Source of the DNA: Lingula anatina
Taxonomy: Eukaryota > Brachiopoda > Lingulata > Lingulida > Lingulidae
Direction: 5' to 3'
NCBI RefSeq assembly: GCF_001039355.2
Contig: NW_019775069.1
Location: 441,381-505,380, forward strand
Length of the DNA: 64,000 nucleotides
Under the pieces are notes generated by a model. It had not been told where the DNA came from and searched no databases. It saw only the letters and a program-made list of their open reading frames with translations. This document shows positions 12,437 through 23,390 of this stretch, piece by piece (position 1 is the first letter of the stretch; every line of letters starts with the position of its first letter). Made by a program: the position numbers and the translations under genes.

Positions 12437-12534
12437 CCCAGCAGGCAAACGACATTGATTCTACGTTGATTCAACGTTGATCCACCAAAATTAACGTTGA
12501 TTCAACGGTGAATCAATGTCGTTTGTCTGCTGGG
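12437..12534. mobile_element. 98-bp palindromic MITE just 3' of gene A
   Basis: The ends CCCAGCAGGCAAACGACATT and its near-perfect inverse form a hairpin over the whole length. The matching 3' flank of gene C (near 22545) lacks it. Comparison suggests insertion with an AA duplication. No coding capacity. Confidence 0.8.
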
Positions 12535-12966
12535 AACATACTTAAAATATATGCAAGAGAAACATGTATAGATGCAGTTGTCGCTGTATTTAGGGAGTCT
12601 GAACCAGTTGACGTATGTGACGAAAATTATGTATTAATATGCATATATTACAAAGTTAAAGGCAAACTATGCTAGTGTTATATTCGTAGCGTCTTCACTC
12701 CTTTACTTTAGGTTTAGAATATCATTCACCGTCTTCTTTCGTACTTTTGTAAATGAGATAGGAAGGGCAGTCGCCAAAACTAAAACAATTATTAAGCCTG
12801 CTTTATTAATAAAATCCTTTCGTATGACTCATATATGTGACGGTGTATATCATTCAATAGTTTTTTTTTGTTTAGAAATGTAAGTTGCCTATGTCCTCTT
12901 AAATTATGACATTCAAGTACCACACATGATATGTCATGAGTTGGTTATTGTTGGTCAATAGTTAGT

Positions 12967-12969
<3 letters not shown>

Positions 12970-13016
<47 letters not shown>
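12970..13016 (+). repeat. (AAT)n microsatellite
   Basis: About 15 units downstream of gene A. The flank TTGGTTATTGTTGGTCAA is shared with the array after gene C. Confidence 0.9.
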
Positions 13017-13017
<1 letters not shown>

Positions 13018-13440
13018 TATGAATCATACACTAATCCAGCTAACTATTTCATCTGCTGTGTTATACAAGTACATTCAAACTTACAAGCATTATTTCTCCA
13101 AACAATAGGTGAAACTCATGATGAATGGCTTAATTCCGCTCTAAAATCCAGACGCTGCACACTAGTATTGTGTATATTTACCCCTATTAAATAAATTTTC
13201 GGCCTACCGCACTGACGTCCTTGTCCCGTTGCTGTTACCCAGTACTGTGTATATATGCACGTCCACATAATTTTATTATTAGTATTAATATAGTTTCCTG
13301 CTTTTTCATTAGAACATTCCACTCTTAGTCACTTAAAGAATTAATTCATTGACCTCAATTTTTAACAAAATATGACAATAGGCTGAGCCTGGCGAATGCC
13401 CCACTGAACGAAGCGTTAAGACGTTTTACTTATTAGGATT

Positions 13441-15400
13441 ATGAGCTTTTTGAGATTATCGCGAAAGCGCAAGAACCCAGTTTTTATTTTAGCTGTTGTT
13501 GGAGCGATGGTTGCTGTAACTAATTTCTATGCAAGGCTGAACACAGAACATTTACCGCTTCATGAAGGTGAGCGTTTGTCCTACAAAACGGAGGTATATA
13601 TAGACCTCACCTTTCATATCTTTGTACTAGGACTACCTAAAAGGACTAATTTCTTCTCGCTTTGCATTAGATAGATATGTTATATGAGAAATTCCTCTTA
13701 GAAGACTGACTGTTTATAATTGATAACTGTCAATGATGACCACCGCCCAAAGCGGTGGTTCTTAAACGAACGGCTTAGAAGGCCCTCTCATATTGGTTGG
13801 AGTACTTTTTTACGACAGCGACTAATGATCTAATGTAACATGCAAAAAATATGTCATTCGTAATTTAATGAAAGCTTTGTTGTCATTTTGATCAAAGAAT
13901 TGGAATATGTCATCAAAACGTCGCATTTAGCGAAGAACGCTCGGTGAAGCTGGATCTTTTACGATTTAATGGACCCACTTGCGACTTTTTTACATACTCC
14001 CTGGCGTTTTTCGGGACGCTACCTCTCGAAAACGAGCTAGATTACCCCCATTTTTTCATATTTTTTTTACTCATATGGTGATTAGATTTTGTCTTACAGT
14101 AGTTATCACAATCGCCAGGTCAGACATTTATATGAGTTCTCCTTTAAACATGCTGTACTTAGTATGAGACACCTGGCTCTTTCACTTGTGGCTTGAAACG
14201 TGTTCTACGTATGAAACACCTGAATAACAGATGAAATTATAATATTCAGTCATCACCATATGACAAATGTTCAAGGTCATGTAAGGTCTTGTCATGTGTA
14301 TGACAGCGTGATTTACTTAACGTGATTTACAGGTCTTATAAACGGATGAGGCGTTTTTTAACTCGAGCCCTAGATTTGTGAGCGCAAATACCCAAATTAA
14401 CGACTCCAGTCATGCATTAGCTATCCTAAATGCAACGCAAAAGTACTTGTCAGAAGTTCAGGGTTTCATTACACAAATCGTTTATGCGATATTAATAAGC
14501 GTTATTTACTTTTTTGTATTTGTTAAAATAAAATAAATTATTGGAAACAGATATTTGTGAGTTGATTGAAAGGAGGATTCGCACGGAGCACGTGCTTCTT
14601 GCACCCTATACAACCCTTCAATTCTCTTTTGCTACAGAATAGGTAATGTGTATTTTTTTTTAAATATTGCAGGAACGCGCAAATACTCTTTCACTCTTGT
14701 AACGGGAGCGAATTCCAAATATTATTCTCCTGGACTGAGGAACTTTGTAGCATCAGCTCAGCACTGGGCACCAGGACTGAATATAGTGGTGTGGGATCTA
14801 GGATTGACGCCAGGGCAAGTGCAGGAAGCTCAAACATGGTGTAATGTGGCATATCGACGTTTTCCTTTCGAGAAATACCCACGCCATGTAAAGCATCTAA
14901 GAAAGTATGCTTGGAAACCAGTTATAATAAAACACATGGTAGACGAACTGAATAACATTGTTTGGATTGATGCCGGTAGTCACATCGAAGGCAACATAAC
15001 CAAAATAGATAACTTGATTCAAAAGGATGGATATCTGCTCCTCCAAGGACAAGATAAAGATACAACAATGTTCCTCCATGTAAGAATGTGCACATTCATG
15101 GGTTTAGACAAGAAAACCTTCAAGTTGAAACCTTCGTACTCGGGGAATCTAAATGGTTGGTCCAAAAGGAAGGACACGTATGAAATGATCCTGAAACCAT
15201 GGGTCAAATGCGCATTGACCAAGGAGTGCATAGCCCCAGCAGGATCGAACCATGGAAACCATCGTTATGATCAATCTGCGCTGACTGTAATAACGTACAC
15301 ATCTGGTTTGCAACTCCAGCACCACACTGAACTATATGCTGTCATCAAGCAATCAAGAAATGAGAACAGAGATTATCTTGGACATCTTCGAACATGCTGA
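13441..15400 (+). CDS. DUF1647-like type II membrane protein, gene B
   Basis: Exon 1 is 13441-13567 and exon 2 is 14673-15400, joined in phase 1, giving 284 residues. The TM anchor lies in exon 1 (core FILAVVGAMVAVTNF). Exon 2 has the same family motifs as gene A, with IVWIDAGSH intact, YRRFPFEKYP, KCALTKECIAPAGS and HRYDQSALT. It lacks six residues between the splice junction and the TLVTGANS block compared with A. Exon 1 and about 170 bp before it are clearly homologous to gene A, and intron 1 is also alignable, so the whole unit was duplicated. Predicted location is Golgi or plasma membrane, type II. The enzyme role is an inference from the family. Confidence 0.85.
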
Positions 15401-15407
15401 CTTTATA

Positions 15408-15413
15408 AATAAA
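15408..15413 (+). terminator. Possible poly(A) signal of gene B
   Basis: AATAAA begins 8 nt after the stop codon. The same word in the same context (AATAAACAGACAT) follows gene C at 22479. If used, the 3' UTR would be very short. Confidence 0.45.
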
Positions 15414-15914
15414 CAGACATACTTTAGATACATGTAAATGAAACATATATAGATGCGCTTTTTGCTTTATTTAGGGAGTATGAACCAGTTGAGGCATGTG
15501 GCGAAAATTGTATAAATATAACTGTATTGTAAAGTTAAAGGCAATATGCTAGTGTGCATGTTGAGATTGTTATTCAACTCTAAGTATATTCTGAGCCTCT
15601 TCATTCCTTTTATTTATGTTAGGTTTAGAATATTCATACATCGCCGTCTTTTTTCGTACTTCTGTAAATGAGATAGGAAGGGTAGTCGTTAAAACTAAAA
15701 CAATTATTATGCCTGCTATATTATTAATTTTTTTTCGTACGATTAATATATGAGACGGTATGTTCCTTCCGTTCTAGACCTGGAGCACAAAATAAACAAT
15801 TCAACAGTTTTCTTCGGTTAGAAATGTAAGTTACCCATATCCTCTTATATTACGGCATTCGATTACCACATACATGATATGTCATGAGTTGGGTATTCTT
15901 GGTTTTAATATTTT

Positions 15915-15915
<1 letters not shown>

Positions 15916-15951
<36 letters not shown>
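15916..15951 (+). repeat. (AAT)n microsatellite
   Basis: About 12 units downstream of gene B. Confidence 0.9.
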
Positions 15952-15953
<2 letters not shown>

Positions 15954-16610
15954 GAAAACCATAATTAATTTTGAAGGATATTGTGACCCTTCTCAGTACT
16001 CCAAAACTCTGTCAGTGATTCTTCTTAAAAGTCCTAGTTCGGAGTTTATCGTTGATAAAACAAAATAATGCCTTTGTTAAATAAAATTTTATAATTAGGG
16101 GCTCACAACCCCTTAACAAAAACGTTTGAACCAAGATGACGGCACGGAATCGTGGTTTATACGCTCGTCGTCAACTTTGCCAATTTTTGTGAACAAATCT
16201 TGTTCAGGGATGAAGTTACGCCCCATTCCGATTGGTATCTCATCTCAAAAAAGAAAGGTGTTAAATTGACACTCAAAACCTTGAGTTGCCTATTCTTATA
16301 CACTGCAACGCAAATGTTAACGCCAATATTTTACATTTTCGAAGGTTTTTTTTTATTCTTTTAAATCAGCACAAATATAGATGCATTATTAAGTAATTAG
16401 ATGCAGGAAACACCTCAATTTCGGTATCATGGTGATAATAAAGGTTAACAACTACAACTACCACAGTGACTGACATGATCGAGCGACAGTTTCCACCCAG
16501 ATCATAACATTTTTCAAACCTGTCACCAAGCCAATGTAGGCTTTAAGTTTAAACGGATTAACTCTCGACTCCGATATTTTAATTGCTAGGCACCTGCAGG
16601 GACTAACGGC

Positions 16611-17050
16611 GCGTGTGGAGGCGGGGAGACCATCAAGAGATTAGTTGGCATTGATTTTTAAGTGGGTCGCCATATTTGATCCTCGGATATATACGTAATT
16701 CCGCGAATCAGCTTGTTCGGAATGAGCCCTTAGCTTTTCCAGGGTAATGTATTCCCGATACATCACATGTCCTGTTTGAACAATTCATTGGATAGATGGA
16801 TTTTTATGTAGTCTATAACTTTGTACTAAGATAACTATATTCAATTAAAGGATAGTGTTACACTCCAGGCTGACATATCCCTCACCTAGACCCTTAATTA
16901 TGGCCGTGGCTAGTTGCCACATAAAAATAACACAAAGAACTTAATAGAGAGGTTTCAGATTCTTACAAGGAGAAGAGCAGAGAACAATTAATCAAACTTT
17001 TCCTCTTTATGACATGTTAAAGTGTTCACATTTACATGTATACGTAAAAC
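16611..17050 (+). repeat. Duplicated block, copy 1 (pair of 20403-20841)
   Basis: About 440 bp nearly identical to 20403-20841, starting at GAGGCGGGGAGACCATCAAG and ending at ACATGTATACGTAAAACAAA. This copy lies just before exon 1 of gene C. Its first 130 bp also resemble the element at 8293-8565. Confidence 0.85.
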
Positions 17051-17253
17051 AAATATCACAATATCTGTTTCTTAACTGTACATTAATTGTTTTATTATTT
17101 CCGTCATATTATACCAGACTGGTACGGAATCAGTGACCTTAATTCAAATCTACAGCTGATGTGGACATTTGTCCTATTTAACACACACAAAAAACCCGGA
17201 TGGTCTGGTGAGAGGCTCTTGTATACTGAGCGTCAACAATTTTTTTGCTAATA

Positions 17254-20200
17254 ATGAGTATGAACATTTCGACAATATCCAGAAAGCAAAAGGTCGCTGC
17301 TTTTATTTTAGTGGTGGTTGGAGCAATATTCGCTGGGGTTGTTTTCCGTTCAACGCTCACGTTTCAAGTTAATGCAGGTAAGTGGTCGTCCCACAAAATG
17401 GAGGCAAATGTTGAAACATTACCCATGTACTAAGGCTCATCCAAATGAATGATGGGACAGACGTTTGTACAAGTTTTGTTTTAACATTTAAAATATACTG
17501 TTATTCGGGATATTAATCCTATTCAGGCCTCATAAGATCCATTCACACATCTTTGAACCACAACAATGGGACCATTTATGGGGTTTTTAAAGTGATATTT
17601 AATGTAATCCTCGTTTGACTACCAGTGGTCCCTTGCTAAAAAGTATTTAGTTGAATGTTTATACGTTTTGATAAGTACAAACCATTCTGGGGAGCACGGA
17701 TCTACCAACAACATTTTTTATGTGCAGATTTGATTTTGAATCAAGTTATGTGTCCATAAACGAGTTTTGACATTTGTAGGCAATTATCTCCAGTAAGACA
17801 TGTTGTTTTGTGGGCCCTAGAATAGATATAATACTCCGAATCTCACCCTTCTGGGAGAAAGTTCTGCTCAAGGCCCTTGAGATGAGAACCAATATTGTAG
17901 CTCGTTGTGACTATTGAGGCAATGGTTAATATAAATGAGGTGCAGCAAATGATAATCTAAAAAATCTACCCCCCTCCCCGTTGTTCCACGTTTTCAAAGT
18001 ACAGGATATTTGAGGAAGACTTCGATCTTTATATTAGGGCGTAAAGAACAAATCAAGACATCAGAGGTTATTTGAAGAGTGATGAAATTGTTCCTGGGTT
18101 TTGATGGTAAAATTCACAATGTTAAAAACAAAACGCCGAAGGATTTTCAGAGATGAATTTCTAGACCCAACTGTTAGAGAGCCTGGGTGTAAAGAAGCCA
18201 GCAAAAACCCTCCCCCAACCAAGAATAAACACCTAGTGGGAGATGTCTAGATATGGTACCAAGGCTTCGTTCACATGCAATGTCTATTTTCTAAATTCTA
18301 TTTTCTATTCGCGGTATGTCTTATGATCACGCTCTGTGCCCTTAATGTCCCGCGGCGTAATTACTGGCAGCGCGAGCCAGTTACTATAAGTTACTATAAG
18401 TAACTGGCTCGCGCTGCCAGTAATTACGCGGCGGGATATTCAGGGCACAGACCGTGATCATAAGATAGCGCGAATAAAAAATAGAATTTAGAAAATAGAC
18501 ATTGCATGTGAACGAAGCCCAAGATAAAATGTGTCGATAAGACAGACAGGTATGAGGTTAAAAATTCGCAATCGCCTACGTCCGTTTCACATATATCCTT
18601 TTGGGGGTCCAATAGACCCCTTATGGCCCAGTATTATGCATTGACCTGAATGTTGAGAAAAATGATTTAAGTATATCTTTGCGTCAGTCATGGAATGCAG
18701 CTTAACTGATATTCCTTTAGCTAGCACACGGCTTACATTGTCCTTGTTTTCAGACGCGTCGATAACGGTTAGGATAAATATGTTCAAGCACTGAAGCATG
18801 CTTACCTCTATTTACATTTTATGAGCAAATACCACGGTAAGGTATTGACTGAAGCAGCAATGTAAATTTGTTCATGCGACTTAAACCACTAGTCGAGTCG
18901 CCACTCCCATAGGCCCAATAGTCGAACCCTGCAATGTTCTTTCCTGTAAACTTTTTTTTGTTGAAATGCATTCTTCAGGCCGAGAGAAGTAAAATTAGCT
19001 TGGTTGCTATTTGCGAGACCTTGAGCATTTTTCAATATGGCCGTCAATTTATGAGGAAAAATAGAAAAATGACAAGAAGTCGTCGGGTAAACTTTATTGA
19101 CAGCTTTTTTGAACGTGTATCCTATCAGGAGAGCACACCAGTACTAGTGAATAAGCTTAATCGCGTACCACCTAGCAAAAAACCAAAATGGCCGTCAAAA
19201 CATAAGGCAGAAAATGATAAAAGCTGCAGAATCAGTGTGTTTTTTTGCATATTTAGTTTTATTAAAACCATATCCCCTTTTTATATTTATGCTTATTATA
19301 ATATTTTGTTAGTCATGACCCTAAACTCTTGGAATAAGATTATCTGACAGTTCAATAATCCCTTAAGAGTCTGTTTGCTACTTCCCCGGGTCCCATAGTC
19401 AAATACTTAGAATGTTATTCCCTGAAATTTTAAAAAGAATTTAATACTTTGGGGGTATAAAAGCCAATTATATTTGGGCTTTCTTGGCAGTGGCTACATA
19501 CGGCACATTGATCAATTTTCAAAATTCAAGATGGCCGTCAATAATATAAAAAATATAATATCATTATATTATAAATAAATGATTATGTAACATAGCAAAG
19601 AGTCGGGTTTAAAGTGCATGGTATTCCGCATTTCAAATGACCATTAAAACATGCCCAAAAAGGTAAAAAATCAGTTAAATTACGTTTTAAACTGATAATT
19701 CGGCGTATAATATATATCAAACCCTTTTATTTATTGACAAAGTGTACTTGAAAGGTACAGTTATACTAAGACTCTATAAAAGAGGATCATTGATAGGGCT
19801 GACTATCACGTAAGTTCTCTTTTTAATACAGGCTTAATCTGATGAAAAGTTTATCAAGGGCCAACAGGGGGTTCTGCAGGAATTCGGGCACAGGGAGTCC
19901 AAATTCGGGACTCATATTCACATGGAGTCCAACCAAGTCCGTTGGTGGGGACGGGGGATGGGGAGGGGAATGTAATTTTAACTTTTGTCAAAATATTAAC
20001 CTTATAATTTTTTTTCGTTTTTGTTTACTTTATTGATCATACCTTAATATTTTGATTTTATATCTTTATCGTAACTTTTTCAGTATGTACGTAAAATGTA
20101 GCTTTAAAACTTCCCATTCTTTTTAATGAGATTGGCACGTGTATGAATATTTCATCAGTATATAACAGCATTTCTAATTTTTCTTATTACTGCACTTTTT

Positions 20201-22469
20201 TCACTTTACATTTTAAAGAGTCAATAAGCAAAACATCTTACAAATCTTTTGGTTATATATTTATATATACTGACAGCCACTAAAATCTTGGAGGCCATAT
20301 TTTTCAAAATAATTATTATTTTGAAGCTCTAAACTGGATCATTTTCATATAAGTCAACCAAAAATTCCATGAATAGTTTCAAAACAAAAATGGTACCCCG
20401 TGTCGAGGCGGGAGACCATCAAGAGATTGGTTGGCATTGATTTTTAAATGGGTCGCCATATTTGATCCTCGGATATATACGTAATTCCGCGAATCAGCTT
20501 GTTCGGAATGAGCCCTAAGCTTTTCCAGGGTAATGTATTCTCGATACATCACGTGTCCTGTTTGAACAATTCATTGGATACATGGATTTTTATGTAGTCT
20601 ATAACTTTGTACTAAGATAACTATATTCAATTAAAGGATAGTGTTACACTCCAGGCTGACATATCCCTCGCCTATACCATTAATTATGGCCGTGGCTAAG
20701 TGCCACATAAAAATAACACAAAAAATCTTACTAGAGAGGTATCAGCTTCTTACAAGGAGAAGAGCAGAGAACAATTAATCAAACTTTTCCTCTTTATGAC
20801 ATGTTAAAGTGTTCACATTTACATGTATACGTAAAACAAATAAAACGGTTAAAGGTTAAAAATTCGCAATCGTCAAGGCACGTTTTACATGTATTCTTTT
20901 GATGATCCAATAGACCCCTTATGGCCCACAGTATTTGGCATTGACCTGAATATTGAGAAAAAAATGATTTAAGTATATCTTTGCGTCAGTCATGGAATGC
21001 AGCTTAACTAGTATTCCTTTAGCTAGCACACGGCTTAAAGCGTCCTTGTTCTCATATTCAGACGCATCGATAACGATTAGGATAAATATCTTCAAGTACT
21101 GAAAGATGCTTATCTCTACATTTTATGACCATATACCACGCTAAGAACTCCATATCAGTTACAGAACTGTTCTAATTTCATGATAAGGTATTGACTGAAG
21201 CAGCAATGTAAATGTGTACATGCGATTTAACCACTGGTCAAGTATCTAATAGAGAAAAAATACCGACCCTTTTAATTTATTTCAGTTTTAGTAAGCTCGG
21301 ACGCTCGTTCGGTCGAAGGTGTTTTTTTCCAGAATGGAATGTTTTTTCCTAAATTCTATAAATAAAGCTAACGCGTTCCGCTCTATTCCTCTTTTTTCCT
21401 TTCTGTTCCTGCTTATAAATGGGTCATTTTTGGCCTGCCTCTGTGTCTATTCCTTAATATCGAAAATCTTTAGTAAACTCTTACATTTAAAGCCGCACTT
21501 AATTTATCTCTGCACAGAAGTGTCGACGATAACATCCATGGCACGTTGAGTGATGTATACCTATGTAGTGGCTGACCAGGGTTATAACAATAGGTTTGGG
21601 GTGAGGGTACTGTTTTGGGGAGGGTGTACCTCAGAAGCTCATGGATGGTTGCTGAACCCAGATACCTCTATATACTTGCATAAATTGGCACAAGAAAGGT
21701 AATGGCTCACTTTACACATATTGCAGGACCGATGCCAAACCGAATTCGAAATTACTCTTTCACTCTTGTAACGGGGGCAAATTCCGGATATTATTCTCCT
21801 GGATTGAGGAACTTTGTTGGATCAGCTCATTACTGGGCACCAGGACTGAATATAGTGGTTTGGGATCTAGGTTTGACGCCAGAGCAAGTGCAGGAAACTC
21901 AAACATGGTGTAATGTGACATATCGACGTTTTCCTTTCGAAAAATACCCTCAGCATTTAAAGAATTTAAAAGAGTATGCTTGGAAACCAGTTATAATAAA
22001 ACAAATGGTAGACGAAGTGGGTAACATTGTTTGGATTGATGCCGGTAGTCACATCCGTGGTAAAATAACACAAATTGATAACTTGATCCAACATGATGGA
22101 TATCTGCTTGTCCAAGGACAAGATGGTGATACAACGGTGTTCCTCTATGAAAAAATGTGCACTTTCATGGGTTTAGACAAGAAAACCTTTAAGTTGAAAC
22201 CATCGTACTCAGGAAATCTAAATGGCTGGACCAAAAGGAATGATACGTATGAGAAGATCCTGAAACCATGGGTCAAATGTGCACTGACCAAGGAGTGCAT
22301 AGCCCCAGCAGGATCGAGCTTAAGAAACCATCGTTATGACCAATCTGCTCTGACTCTTATAACGTACACATCTGGTCTGGAACTCCAACACCACACTGAA
22401 CTATATGATGTGATCAAGGAATCTAGAAATTCGAACAGAGATTATCTCAGACATCTTCGAACTTGCTGA
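17254..22469 (+). CDS. DUF1647-like type II membrane protein, gene C (exon pairing uncertain)
   Basis: Exon 1 is 17254-17377 and exon 2 is 21727-22469, joined in phase 1, giving 288 residues. Exon 1 gives a TM anchor (core AAFILVVVGAIFAGVVF). Exon 2 is the closest relative of gene A exon 2 and has the intact IVWIDAGSH motif. The start is the ATG at 17254; the frame is open further upstream only through a non-ATG codon. Intron 1 is 4.3 kb against about 1.1-1.4 kb in A and B. It holds a 255-bp palindromic element and a second copy of the sequence flanking exon 1, but without exon 1. The real exon 1 of this exon 2 may therefore have been deleted, and the model may join two former gene copies. 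Phase and donor still allow splicing. Confidence 0.7.
18264..18518. mobile_element. 255-bp near-perfect palindromic element with CCAAG duplication
   Basis: Inverted ends GCTTCGTTCACATGCAATGT pair along almost the full length, with the centre around ACTATAAGTTACTATAAGT. The direct repeat CCAAG flanks it at 18259-18263 and 18519-18523. Non-coding. The stem would fold into a long hairpin if transcribed with intron 1 of gene C. Confidence 0.8.
18548..18880 (+). repeat. Duplicated intron block (pair of about 20855-21235)
   Basis: GGTTAAAAATTCGCAATCG and the following roughly 330 bp recur at 20855-21235 with small indels. Here it follows the palindrome. In the second copy it directly follows the 20403-20841 block. 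Confidence 0.8.
20403..21235 (+). repeat. Second copy of gene C upstream/intron blocks, lacking exon 1
   Basis: 20403-20841 matches 16611-17050, and 20855-21235 matches 18553-18880. The 1.5 kb that separates these in the first copy (including exon 1 at 17254-17377 and the palindrome) is absent here. This points to a duplication followed by a deletion, or an unequal exchange. Confidence 0.8.
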
Positions 22470-22478
22470 CGTTGTGTA

Positions 22479-22484
22479 AATAAA
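22479..22484 (+). terminator. Possible poly(A) signal of gene C
   Basis: AATAAA begins 10 nt after the stop codon, in the same context as in gene B. Confidence 0.45.
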
Positions 22485-23326
22485 CAGACATTGAATTTGA
22501 ATGTTTTTATCAACATATGGCGACTGCAAAGCAAATTTTACATAAGACAACATCCTTAAGATATATGCAAGAGAAACATGTATAGCTGTGCTTTTCGCTG
22601 TATTTAGAGAGTATGAACCAGTGTGCAGTGAAAAATATTTATTAATTTATATGTATTATACAGTTAAAGGAAAAATGCATGTAATAGTAATAGTTGAGAT
22701 TGTTATTCACCTCCACATTATATTCGTACCGTCTTCGCTCCTTTAATTTAGGTTTAGAATATTCATTCACCAACTTTTTTCATTTGTAAATGAGATATGA
22801 AGGGCAGTCGCCAAAACTTTAACAATTATTAAGCCTGCTATATTATTAAAAGTCTTTCGGATGATTAATATACTTGTATGTGACGGTGTATTTCAGTCCG
22901 CCCTGAAGCACAAAGTCATAAACAATTCACAAGTTTTTTTTCGTGTAGAAATGTAAGTTGCCTATGTCCTCTTATATTATGTCATTCAAGTACCACAAAC
23001 ATGATATATCATAAGTTGGTTATTGTTGGTCAAAAGTTTGTTATATAATAGTAATAATAATAATAATAATGCATGGATCACACACTAATCCAGCTATTTC
23101 ATCTGCTGTGTTATAAATGTACACTCAAACCTACAAGCATTATTTCTCCAAACCATAAGTGAGACTCATAGTTAATGATAACCACTCTAAAATCAACACG
23201 CTGCACACTATTATTGTTTACATTAATTTACCCCTTAAACCGCACTGTCACGCACCATGGAAAACTGTTTACACCAATTAAGTCTGCAGCATACTGTCTA
23301 GCTGTCACGTTTTATCGTACGTTTGC

Positions 23327-23352
23327 GTGTGTGTGTGTGTGTGTGTGTGTGT
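23327..23352 (+). repeat. (GT)n microsatellite
   Basis: About 13 GT units, 40 bp beyond the stop of the CUB/CCP gene. Confidence 0.9.
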
Positions 23353-23390
23353 TTCCTAAGGCCTCTGGTTACATGCAACTGTATAACCTG

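Larger units (their letters stand above)
15401..17253. other. Spacer between DUF1647-like genes B and C
   Basis: It holds the 3' flank shared with A and C, the (AAT)n array at 15916-15951, and from 16611 to 17050 a repeat block also found inside intron 1 of gene C. No extra gene is supported. Confidence 0.55.
22470..23390. other. Intergenic region between gene C and the CUB/CCP gene
   Basis: It is the 3' flank homologous to that of gene A, with a short (AAT)n array at 23051-23070 and (GT)n at 23327-23352. The two genes converge here. No further gene is supported. Confidence 0.6.

Noticed and set aside
18934-19347. 137-codon plus-strand frame in intron 1 of gene C
   Set aside because: No domain, no paralogue in A or B, A/T-rich composition and no splice signals. 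The repeated ATGGCCGTCAA words nearby (about 19036, 19188, 19530) suggest a repeat.
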